DNA from: Candidatus Sulfopaludibacter sp. SbA3
GTDB taxonomy: Bacteria > Pseudomonadota > Alphaproteobacteria > Caulobacterales > Hyphomonadaceae
Direction of reading: 5' to 3'
Assembly: GCA_945888325.1 (NCBI GenBank)
Contig: CAMDAC010000001.1
Location: 62,001-126,000 of the forward strand
DNA: 64,000 bases
Part shown: in pieces, positions 8,022 through 15,131 of the stretch
Numbering within the stretch: the stretch's first letter is position 1
How the letters are laid out: every line of letters starts with the position of its first letter
Position numbers and translations under genes: made by a program
The notes under the pieces: generated by a model
What the model was told of the DNA's origin: nothing
Seen by the model: the letters and a program-made list of their open reading frames with translations, nothing else
Databases searched by the model: none

Positions 8022-8665
8022 CAACGGGTTCCTGAAATCGCAAGGTCGCGTGCGAACGCAACCGCTTCGTCTTCGGTGATGCAGGCGGGGCTGCCATTCA
8101 CCAGTTCCTTGCATTCAAACTCGACCAGATAGTCCGCGCCGTAGCGCGAGAAGGCGACCTGCGCGCCGTTGGTGGTCGGCTGGAAGCTGAAGGCATCCGT
8201 GCGGGCGGGCGGCGCGCTGGCGCCGGGCTCGGTCATCACCACGTTCGTGCCATTGACGATGATGTCGTAGGTCTCGGCCGGGAAGAAAGCGTAGTAGCCG
8301 TCATTGGTCGGCTGGAAGCGGACCGCCACCTCGCCGCTCTGGGCAGCCACCGGGCCGGACGGCAGGAAGACCGGCACCGGCGGCGCATCCCCGCCCGACT
8401 GGACCGAGAAGCTGCCCTCCATGTCATCCGCCGAGCGGGAGGCGAGGTCGCGCCGCGCGGCTTCCCAGTCGATCACCGCGCCCGAGGACGCCGATTCCGG
8501 ACGCACCGGCAATTCCGCGCCGGGCTCAGCCGCCGCCGTGTCCGGCGTCTCGCTGGCGGCCGGCTCGGTGCCCGCCGTGTCGGCCGGGCGCTGGAAAACG
8601 CGGTCACAGGCCGTCAGCGCAATCGCGCTGGCGAGCAGTCCAGAGATGATCAGTGTACGGTTCAT
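8021..8665 (-). CDS. Hypothetical lipoprotein in subtilase/M23 cluster
   Basis: This 214-residue protein has a lipoprotein signal ending LTAC (Cys20, Asp at +2) and an acidic Ala/Glu/Pro spacer (25-65). A globular region without a recognisable domain follows. Two similar segments, VRFQPTNDGYYAFFPAETYDI and FSFQPTTNGAQVAFSRYGADY, suggest an internal duplication of a small beta unit. It starts 4 bp after the propeptide-like gene and overlaps the M23 gene start. I use the ATG at 8665, not 8710, because the signal peptide begins there. Function unknown. Confidence 0.75.
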   Translation of the reverse strand: MNRTLIISGLLASAIALTACDRVFQRPADTAGTEPAASETPDTAAAEPGAELPVRPESASSGAVIDWEAARRDLASRSADDMEGSFSVQSGGDAPPVPVFLPSGPVAAQSGEVAVRFQPTNDGYYAFFPAETYDIIVNGTNVVMTEPGASAPPARTDAFSFQPTTNGAQVAFSRYGADYLVEFECKELVNGSPACITEDEAVAFARDLAISGTR

Positions 8666-8669
8666 GCAG

Positions 8670-9296
8670 TTATTCCTTGCCGGGATGAGCAACATAGTCG
8701 GGGTCGGCATAGGAGACCCCTTCCACCTTGAGAAGACGGTCCTGGACCGCGCGAATGTCTTCCGGCGTCGCGGACGCGCCGGGGGGCATCTGGTAGGCGA
8801 GCTTTATCTCGCCCGAATAGCTGGCGCCCGCCAGCGAGAAATCGGCAAGGCCCGGCAGCCGCGTGACCAGCTCGCCCCAGGCTGTCTGCGCGGCGGCGGG
8901 GTCGCGCTTGAAATTGCGGGTGATCTCGTCGATCTCCGGCGCGCCCTTCAGGCGGACGATGAAATGTACCTCGGTGCCATCGGCCCGGGCCGGACGCACG
9001 GACGGCTCGGCCTGCGCGCCCCGCACCTGGGCAATCTCCGCCACCGGAATCAGGGGCTCGGCCGCAGCTGGTCCGCTCTGCTCGAAACTCTCCGCAGCCT
9101 GCATCTGCGATGGCTCCCGCGCCGACGGCGAGTCGATATCCACGCTCAGCACCGGTGCAGAGGCCGGCGCCGGATTGCCTGGCGGCGGTTCATTGTTCAG
9201 CGCGGCAATCGCCAGAGCGACCGCCCCGCCGACACAGCCCAGTCCCAGCGCGCCGAGCGGCCCTCCCAGATGCAACGGCGCGCGGGTTCCTGCCAT
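8670..9296 (-). CDS. Membrane-anchored protein with possible subtilase-propeptide-like domain
   Basis: This 208-residue protein has one hydrophobic segment at about residues 11-33, an Ala/Pro/Glu-rich linker, and a globular C-terminal domain (about 125-208). That domain contains EVHFIVRLKGAPEI and ends VQDRLLKVEGVSYADPDYVAHP. The ending closely resembles the C-terminal edge of inhibitor-I9-type propeptides (V-x-Y-x-(D/E)-P-D), and the neighbouring subtilase has FEYVEPDFIF at the matching place. I infer a trans-acting chaperone or inhibitor. It starts 1 bp after the subtilase stop. The start at 9296 avoids a 53-codon overlap with the subtilase. Confidence 0.7.
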   Translation of the reverse strand: MAGTRAPLHLGGPLGALGLGCVGGAVALAIAALNNEPPPGNPAPASAPVLSVDIDSPSAREPSQMQAAESFEQSGPAAAEPLIPVAEIAQVRGAQAEPSVRPARADGTEVHFIVRLKGAPEIDEITRNFKRDPAAAQTAWGELVTRLPGLADFSLAGASYSGEIKLAYQMPPGASATPEDIRAVQDRLLKVEGVSYADPDYVAHPGKE

Positions 9297-9297
9297 G

Positions 9298-11607
9298 TCA
9301 GCGACCTCCTCCACCGGACGGCGCGGCGGGTATGTTGGCGAGATTGAGCAGCCCCGTCCCGCAGGGACGCGAACACATGTCCGGACTGCCCTCAACCGGG
9401 GTCGTGCCCGGATACTGGCTGCACAGGCCGGAGCATTGCAGCGGCTCGCGCGCATCCAGCGCGCCGGTCAGCGTCGCGATCAGCTCGTCCTTGGTCGCCG
9501 AGGGCGTGCGCGCCTTCAGCAGCGCCAGCGCCGCCGAGACATGCGGCGCCGCCATGCTGGTGCCCTGCTCATAGGCATAATAGCAGGTGTCGACACTCGC
9601 GCCGGTGACCGGGTCATAGCAGTTGGTCGCCGCCTTCGTGGACAGCACGCCGTCCGGCTTGCTGTCGCCGTTGTCGTCGCGCGTCAGGTCGCCGCCGGGG
9701 GCCAGCAAGGTCACTTCCGGCCCGTAGTTCGAGTACGGCGTCAGCTGCCCGCGGGCATCGCTCGCCGCCACCGTGACCACACCCCGGCATCCGGCCGGCG
9801 CATAATAGCTGGTGGACATCCGCGCATTGCCCGCCGCCGAGACGACAATCGCGCCGCGCTCGGTGACCGCATCGATCGCATCCTGCAGCGAGGCCGGGCA
9901 GGCGCCCAGCAGGCCGATGGACAGGTTGATGATGTCAGCCGGATTCTCGTTCCACACTTCGGTATCGCCCGGGCCCTCGGCCGGGATCAGCCCGGCGGCC
10001 CAGCGGATCGCGTCGTTGATGTCGGACAGGCGCCCGCCGCATTTGCCAAGCGCGCGCACTGGCACCAGGCGCACGTTCCACGCGCCGCCGGCCACGCCGG
10101 AGCCATTGTTCGTCGCCGCCGCCCCGACCGTGCCGGCCACATGCGTGCCGTGGAAACTGTCGGCGGCATACGGCTTCGTCGGGTCGCACATGTCGCCCGG
10201 ATCATTCGCGTCGCTGTCGCGCCCGTCGCCGTCATTGCCCATGCGCGGATCGGACACCATGTCCCAGCCCGCCATGATGTTCGGCGAGCCGGCAATGTCC
10301 GGATGCGTCATCTGCAGGCCGGTATCGACCACGGCCACCACCACGCTGCGCGAACCGGTCGTGCCCTGACGGTTCCAGAAGGTCTCGAACCCGGCGCCGC
10401 CAGCCGTGCGGCCGTCGGTCGTGCCGCGGTCCCGGAAATGCCACTGCAGCGCCCAGAGCGGATCGTTCGGATTGAAGCTGACCGGCGTCGTGGGCGTCGT
10501 CGTGCCGCCGGTTGTCCCGGTGCCTGTGCCCGTCGTCGGCTTGGGTGCATCCTTCGTGCGCCGCACGAACTGGTTCTGGAAAATGAAGTCCGGCTCGACA
10601 TATTCGAACTGGCCGGACGCCCGCAGGTCGCGCACCACACAGGCCGTGGCCAGCGCGAGGTCACCCGCCACGTCGGCCGGTTGCATGTCTGCCGGGCATT
10701 CCGCCTGGTCGGCCCGGACGAGAAAGTCGCCCGGCTTGCCATCGGCGCCGCGGAACTGCGTCGGGCTCGCGCCATCGGCGCCGATCTGGATGACCATCTG
10801 GCCCTGCCGCGACAGCGCCACTTCGCCGCCGATGCCATACTTGGACATTGTATCCAGCATCACCGAGTTGGCGTCGATCTGCGCCTTGATGGTCTCGCGC
10901 ACCACCGGGGCCCGGCGCGCCAGCTTGCGCATCTCGGCCTTTTCCTCGACCGGCAGCGCCTTGAACTCTTCGCGCGTCAGCCCCTTCAGGCGGCGCTCCT
11001 GCAGCGGCTGCTCGGCCACTATCTTGTCGATATCGGCCCCCGCCTGCGCAATCTCGCGTTCGGATTTGGCCACCGCTTTCGGGTCCAGCGTGATCTTCGG
11101 CAGCATCTGCTCCGGCATCACGACATCATCGATCGGCGCGCGCGAAATGGCGGACTCAGAGGCGCGCTCCGAAGGCGCCGGCGCGGCTTCAAGGCCCTCG
11201 CCCGCGCTGCCCAGCGCTTCTTCGTAATAATATTCTTCCTCGAAATACTCGAGCTCATCGGCCGAGAACTCGGCATCCTCCATCACCAGTGCCGCCGTCG
11301 GCGCAATGTCGATGGGCTTGGCGATGATCGAGCCGATGGCGAACAGCGGCCGCTCGTCCTCGTCGATCACGAACTCGGCCATCACCGTTCCGGCCAGCGC
11401 CCGGTCAGCCGTGGCGGCCGTTTCAAGGTTGCGCGCGCTCGGATCGACAATCGTCTCGCCGCTGATCTGGCCCGCCGACTTGTCCGCGAGCTCCTTCGCC
11501 CGGTCGATGCGTTCACCGATCTGGTCGCAGCCCGAAAGCAGCGCCGTTCCGGCCAGTGCAGACACGATAACCCAGCGCAGCCGCCGGTCTGTCAGTCGTT
11601 TCAACAT
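9298..11607 (-). CDS. Subtilisin-family (S8) serine peptidase lipoprotein
   Basis: This 769-residue secreted protease has a signal peptide ending ALLSGC (Cys27, Asp at +2). A long Glu/Ala-rich N-terminal region carries an acidic patch near residues 115-135 (EDAEFSADELEYFEEEYYY). A propeptide-like segment ends FEYVEPDF, and a Thr/Gly linker leads into an S8 domain. The catalytic triad is complete: Asp428 (VVDTG), His486 (FHGTHVAG) and Ser684 (GTSMAAPHV). Several Cys in the catalytic half suggest disulfides. It is first in a four-gene minus-strand cluster. Processing or anchoring in the envelope is inferred. Confidence 0.92.
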   Translation of the reverse strand: MLKRLTDRRLRWVIVSALAGTALLSGCDQIGERIDRAKELADKSAGQISGETIVDPSARNLETAATADRALAGTVMAEFVIDEDERPLFAIGSIIAKPIDIAPTAALVMEDAEFSADELEYFEEEYYYEEALGSAGEGLEAAPAPSERASESAISRAPIDDVVMPEQMLPKITLDPKAVAKSEREIAQAGADIDKIVAEQPLQERRLKGLTREEFKALPVEEKAEMRKLARRAPVVRETIKAQIDANSVMLDTMSKYGIGGEVALSRQGQMVIQIGADGASPTQFRGADGKPGDFLVRADQAECPADMQPADVAGDLALATACVVRDLRASGQFEYVEPDFIFQNQFVRRTKDAPKPTTGTGTGTTGGTTTPTTPVSFNPNDPLWALQWHFRDRGTTDGRTAGGAGFETFWNRQGTTGSRSVVVAVVDTGLQMTHPDIAGSPNIMAGWDMVSDPRMGNDGDGRDSDANDPGDMCDPTKPYAADSFHGTHVAGTVGAAATNNGSGVAGGAWNVRLVPVRALGKCGGRLSDINDAIRWAAGLIPAEGPGDTEVWNENPADIINLSIGLLGACPASLQDAIDAVTERGAIVVSAAGNARMSTSYYAPAGCRGVVTVAASDARGQLTPYSNYGPEVTLLAPGGDLTRDDNGDSKPDGVLSTKAATNCYDPVTGASVDTCYYAYEQGTSMAAPHVSAALALLKARTPSATKDELIATLTGALDAREPLQCSGLCSQYPGTTPVEGSPDMCSRPCGTGLLNLANIPAAPSGGGGR

Positions 11608-11722
11608 CTTGGTGATCCCGATGCGATTGCCAATGAACGCCCCAGCCCCATAGGTTAACGCTGTGATGAGATTATGACGAGGATGAGGCGCTGTCCAATC
11701 CCTTCAAGCGGCGGAGACCGAA

Positions 11723-12505
11723 TTGACCCAGACCATTCGCCTCGAGATCGCCGCCCCGCTGGCCGAAATCATCCTTGACCAACCGCAGCGCCGAAACGCC
11801 CTGTCGCTCGAGATGTGGGCGGCCCTGCCCGCCCGTGTTGCAGAGGCCAATGCAGACCCGGCGGTCAAGGTTCTCCTGCTCCACGGCGGCGGCGCCGGCG
11901 TCTTCGCGGCCGGCGCCGACATTTCCGAGTTTCCCGTCATCTACGGCACAGAGGATGCCGCCCGGCATTCCGGCCAGACCATCGCCCGCGCCCTCGCCGC
12001 CCTGGAAGACAGCCCGAAACCTGTGATTGCCGCCATCGAAGGCCCCTGCATCGGCGGCGGCGTCAGCCTCGCGGCCGCCTGCGACCTGCGCATCTGCGCC
12101 AGCGGAGCCACCTTCGGGGTCACACCCGCCCGGCTCGGCCTCGTCTATCCGCCCGGCGACATGCTGCGCCTTGTCCGCCTCATCGGCCCCGGCGCCACGC
12201 GGCGCCTCCTCTATACCGGCCGCATCTTGGGCAGCGCCGAAGCCCTCGCCATGGGCCTCGTCGACGAGGTGGTGGACGCGCCCGCCATCCTCCCCGACGC
12301 CCGCGCGCTCGGCGCCGAGATCGCTGCGCAGTCGCAATGGTCGGTCCGCGCCACCAAGCGCATGCTGCGCGGCTTCGATGCCGGGCAGATGCCGGACTCG
12401 CCCGAAGCCGAAGCCCTCTTCCTCGAAGGCTTCGCCAACCCCGATTTCGCCGAAGGTGTCAGCGCCTTCCTCGCCAAGCGCCGGCCGGACTGGAAAGTGC
12501 CATGA
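11723..12505 (+). CDS. Enoyl-CoA hydratase/isomerase family protein
   Basis: This 260-residue crotonase-fold protein should act on acyl-CoA thioesters. The oxyanion-hole blocks are clear: AAGADISEF and IEGPCIGGGVSLAAACDLRI. The positions of the two catalytic glutamates of true hydratases are not conserved in an obvious way (GVTPARLGLVYPPGDMLRL), so isomerase, lyase or hydrolase activity is possible. Its stop overlaps the start of a CoA-transferase gene (ATGA), which implies a joint acyl-CoA function. Confidence 0.88.
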   Translation: MTQTIRLEIAAPLAEIILDQPQRRNALSLEMWAALPARVAEANADPAVKVLLLHGGGAGVFAAGADISEFPVIYGTEDAARHSGQTIARALAALEDSPKPVIAAIEGPCIGGGVSLAAACDLRICASGATFGVTPARLGLVYPPGDMLRLVRLIGPGATRRLLYTGRILGSAEALAMGLVDEVVDAPAILPDARALGAEIAAQSQWSVRATKRMLRGFDAGQMPDSPEAEALFLEGFANPDFAEGVSAFLAKRRPDWKVP

Positions 12506-13746
12506 GCACCCTCGCCGCCCTTCGCACTTTCCGCGCCAGCCTGCCGCCGCGCGCCCGGCTCTACGTCGGCGGCTGCAGCGGCGAACCGCTCGGCCTCGCC
12601 GAAGCCTTCCGCAAAGCGCCAGACCTCGCCGCCGGCCTCACCTTCGCCGGCCAATGGGTGCCCGGCCTCAACCAGACCGACTGGGCAGGCCTCCACCCTG
12701 GCGCCGAAGCCGAGACGACCTTTCTAAGCCCAGCTGTGCGCCCCTCCTTCGAGGCCGGCCGCACGCGCATCCTGCCGATGACCTGGCACCAGTCCTGGGA
12801 CTGGCTGTGCCACACCCCGCTGGACGGCGTTGTCCTGCTCGTCTCCCCTCCGGATACAGACGGACAGGTCAGCCTCGGCGTCAGCCCGGATTTCGGACCG
12901 GCGGTGATCGCCCGCCCGGACGTGCCGATCCTCGCTCTGATCAATCCGAACATGCCCGCCCCGCGCCACAGCGTGAAAGTCCCCCTCGCCCGCTTCGCGC
13001 TGACCGCCGAAGACGACCGCCCTCTCGTAAGCGTTCCCCCGGCGCCCCTCGCCTCAGGCTTTCGCGAGATCGGCGAACGCATCTCCAGTCTCGTGCCGGA
13101 AGGCGCCGCGCTGCAATTCGGCATCGGCAATGTGCAGCAGGCCGCCCTCACCGCGCTCGCGGGACGCAGGGGCCTGTCAGTCTGGTCCGGCATCGTGTCG
13201 GACCCCGTGCTCGGCATGCTGGACGCCGACCCGGCCCTCCCCATCACCACCGGAGTCGCTGTCGGCACGCCGGCGCTCTACCAGCGCCTCGCCGAAGAGC
13301 CCCGCGTGCGTTTCCTGCCCGCCTGCGAAACGCACAATATCGCCCGCCTCGCCGCGCTGCGCCGGTTCACCGCCATCAATTCCGTGCTGGAGGTCGACCT
13401 GTTCGGGCAGGCCAATGCCGAATTCATCCGAGGACGGCAGGTCTCCGGCACCGGCGGCTTGACCGACTTCCTGCGCGGCGCCCGCGCCTCGCCCGGCGGC
13501 ACCGGCGTCACGGCCCTTCTCTCGACCGCGAGCGGCGGCGCCGTCAGCCGCATCGTCCCGAGGCTTCCGCCCGACGCTGTCACTGTTCCCCGCGCCGACA
13601 TGGATGTTGTCATCACCGAACACGGCCAAGCCCGCCTGCGCGGCCTCGGCCTCGACGCCCGCGCGGCGGCCCTGATCTCCATCGCCGCCCCGGCCCACCG
13701 GGATGCGCTCGCGAGCGCCTGGGACGAGATGCGCCGGGGAATGTAA
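12502..13746 (+). CDS. Acetyl-CoA hydrolase/transferase family protein
   Basis: This 414-residue class I CoA-transferase is similar to 4-hydroxybutyrate or butyrate:acetate CoA-transferases and acetyl-CoA hydrolases. The C-terminal half holds the diagnostic ALQFGIGNVQQAAL, the active-site glutamate segment INSVLEVDLFGQAN and the CoA-site GTGGLTDFLRGA. The ATG at 12502 overlaps the hydratase stop; the open frame runs 229 codons further upstream but only as a shadow of that gene. It probably recycles CoA for the paired enoyl-CoA hydratase. Confidence 0.88.
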   Translation: MSTLAALRTFRASLPPRARLYVGGCSGEPLGLAEAFRKAPDLAAGLTFAGQWVPGLNQTDWAGLHPGAEAETTFLSPAVRPSFEAGRTRILPMTWHQSWDWLCHTPLDGVVLLVSPPDTDGQVSLGVSPDFGPAVIARPDVPILALINPNMPAPRHSVKVPLARFALTAEDDRPLVSVPPAPLASGFREIGERISSLVPEGAALQFGIGNVQQAALTALAGRRGLSVWSGIVSDPVLGMLDADPALPITTGVAVGTPALYQRLAEEPRVRFLPACETHNIARLAALRRFTAINSVLEVDLFGQANAEFIRGRQVSGTGGLTDFLRGARASPGGTGVTALLSTASGGAVSRIVPRLPPDAVTVPRADMDVVITEHGQARLRGLGLDARAAALISIAAPAHRDALASAWDEMRRGM

Positions 13747-13883
13747 GCGGGGCTTGTGCAACAAAACCCGCCCCCTCCCGAAACAAAATCCGCCTACGTA
13801 TCAAGCGCCCGAAGGATTTCTCCGTAAACCTTGCGCCACACCCCTGTGGCCAGGGGTATACTCAGCCTCACCCCAAACCGTAG

Positions 13884-13914
13884 GTCGGATCGAGGCCAGA
13901 GGCCGAAATCCGGC
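13884..13914. repeat. REP-like imperfect palindrome
   Basis: GTCGGAT (13884-13890) faces ATCCGGC (13908-13914), with an inner GGCC-AGA-GGCC hairpin (13894-13904). The flanking CCGTAGGTCGGAT resembles the start of dispersed intergenic palindromes of other proteobacteria. I saw no second copy in this window. Confidence 0.45.
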
Positions 13915-13950
13915 ACCCCAGAGAGCCAGCGATAGCCGATCGATACCAAA

Positions 13951-13990
13951 TGATAAAAAATGAGAATCCGTGAGAATCAATGAGACGGAA
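13951..13990. repeat. Four 10-bp units beginning TGA
   Basis: Consecutive decamers begin TGATAAAAAA, TGAGAATCCG, TGAGAATCAA and TGAGACGGAA. The TGAGAATC core is exact in the middle two. The 10-bp spacing puts each unit on the same helical face. Confidence 0.5.
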
Positions 13991-14181
13991 TCGCCATCCG
14001 AAGTACAAGGATTGCAACGGAATGACACGGCCTGGAGAGGAAAAGGTCAAACTTGCGCCTACGGAAAACACGGCCCCGGACAAATAGAATCCCTTGCCAT
14101 CAGGCCCTTGCAAACTTCCCATCCATTCTTTCCGCAACACCTCCGCGCCCATCCCGCAGGACCAGCGACCAGAAAGGAAAA

Positions 14182-14583
14182 TCAGAGGTTCAACTGCGAC
14201 TGCGTCGTCAGCGCCACCAACTTGCTCTCGGCCGTCTCGATCCGCGTCTGCCAGACCTGTAGGCGGCGGCCGACACTGACCGGCTCCGCCGTCGCCGTGA
14301 GCACCGTGCCCACCGGCGCGGCCGCGATCAGGTTCGTCTTGCTCTCGGTCGTCGTCGTGCCCTTGGCGCCCTCGGGCAGATTGAGGAAGGCGCCAATCGC
14401 GCCGGCGCAATCGGCCAGCGTCATGAGAAAGCCGCCATGCGCAATGCCGCCCGCCGTACAGTGATCGACGCTCACCGTAACCGTCGCGCAGACACATCCC
14501 TTCTCGGCGCGTACGAACTTCAGGCCGACAAGCTTTGCAAAAGGCATGGACGCGGCAAACGCGTCGAGGGCCGTCTGGCTCAT
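14182..14583 (-). CDS. PaaI-family hotdog thioesterase
   Basis: This 133-residue acyl-CoA thioesterase-like protein has the hotdog signature HCTAGGIAHGGFLMTLADCAGAIGA, containing the HGG motif with Asp, and the beta-strand ESKTNLIAAAPVGTVLTATA. Proteins of this family hydrolyse aromatic or medium-chain acyl-CoAs. Its start overlaps the lipocalin stop (ATGA), so it is third in the acyl-CoA dehydrogenase-lipocalin-thioesterase run. Confidence 0.87.
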   Translation of the reverse strand: MSQTALDAFAASMPFAKLVGLKFVRAEKGCVCATVTVSVDHCTAGGIAHGGFLMTLADCAGAIGAFLNLPEGAKGTTTTESKTNLIAAAPVGTVLTATAEPVSVGRRLQVWQTRIETAESKLVALTTQSQLNL

Positions 14584-15131
14584 CGCTGCTCCGTTTCCTT
14601 CAGCATGCTGAGGTCATACCCGGCCGCAGTCGCAGCCGAATCAAGCTCGGCGCGCACTTCAGGTGTGACGCTCGGCGTGCGCGAGAGGAACCAGAGGAAG
14701 CGCCCAGAGGGCTCACCGATGACGGCATGCTGGTAGCCTTCATCGAGATGGATAATCCAGTAATTGCCGCGCCCCGCCGGCAGCGGGATGGGCGCAAAGT
14801 TGACGAAGATGCGCGCGCCGTTGGAGCCGTCCATGACGCGGGCCACCGCCTCGGCCGAGCGCGGCTCGCCGTCCTTGGTGCCGAACCGGCAGGTGTTGAC
14901 GACATCGACGCGGCCATCGTCGCGCAGCGAATACTCGGCGGTCGTGCCCTCGCAATCCTTCTGGAAACTCGTCGGATAGCGCGCAATCTCGTACCAGAGG
15001 CCCATGTACCGTTCGACATCGACCGACGCGACCGCCTCCAGCGGCGCAGCGTCCGCCGCCCGGCCCGACGGCCCGGCCACACAGGCGGCGAGGGCAAGGG
15101 AGGCGAAGGCTATCGTCAGGAGACGGAACAT
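14580..15131 (-). CDS. blc: Bacterial lipocalin (Blc-like) lipoprotein
   Basis: This 183-residue protein has a lipobox LAAC (Cys17) and the lipocalin signature VERYMGLWYEIARYPTSFQKDC with conserved Gly-x-Trp. NYWIIHLDEGYQHAVIGEPSGRFLWFLSRTP in the C-terminal half is typical of Blc. Family members bind lysophospholipids or fatty acids at the outer membrane. The start overlaps the acyl-CoA dehydrogenase stop (TGATG), an unusual coupling of an envelope lipid binder to a beta-oxidation enzyme. Confidence 0.9.
   Translation of the reverse strand: MFRLLTIAFASLALAACVAGPSGRAADAAPLEAVASVDVERYMGLWYEIARYPTSFQKDCEGTTAEYSLRDDGRVDVVNTCRFGTKDGEPRSAEAVARVMDGSNGARIFVNFAPIPLPAGRGNYWIIHLDEGYQHAVIGEPSGRFLWFLSRTPSVTPEVRAELDSAATAAGYDLSMLKETEQR

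Larger units (their letters stand above)
13747..14181. other. Gene-free gap with hairpin and short tandem repeats
   Basis: These 435 bp contain no credible gene on either strand and are visibly richer in A/T than the flanks. They hold a REP-like hairpin near 13884-13914 and a run of four 10-bp units beginning TGA at 13951-13990. Reading frames across it give no family motifs. It may be a degraded insertion or a repeat-bearing spacer between the converging CoA-transferase and thioesterase genes. Confidence 0.6.

Noticed and set aside
8863-11658. 931-codon plus-strand open frame opposite the subtilase cluster
   Set aside because: Arg/Ala/His-rich translation without motifs, antisense to a gene with an intact catalytic triad.
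13801-14497. Minus-strand frames across the 13.75-14.18 kb gap
   Set aside because: They join thioesterase antisense or intergenic sequence, show no family motif and have atypical composition. I treat the gap as non-coding.
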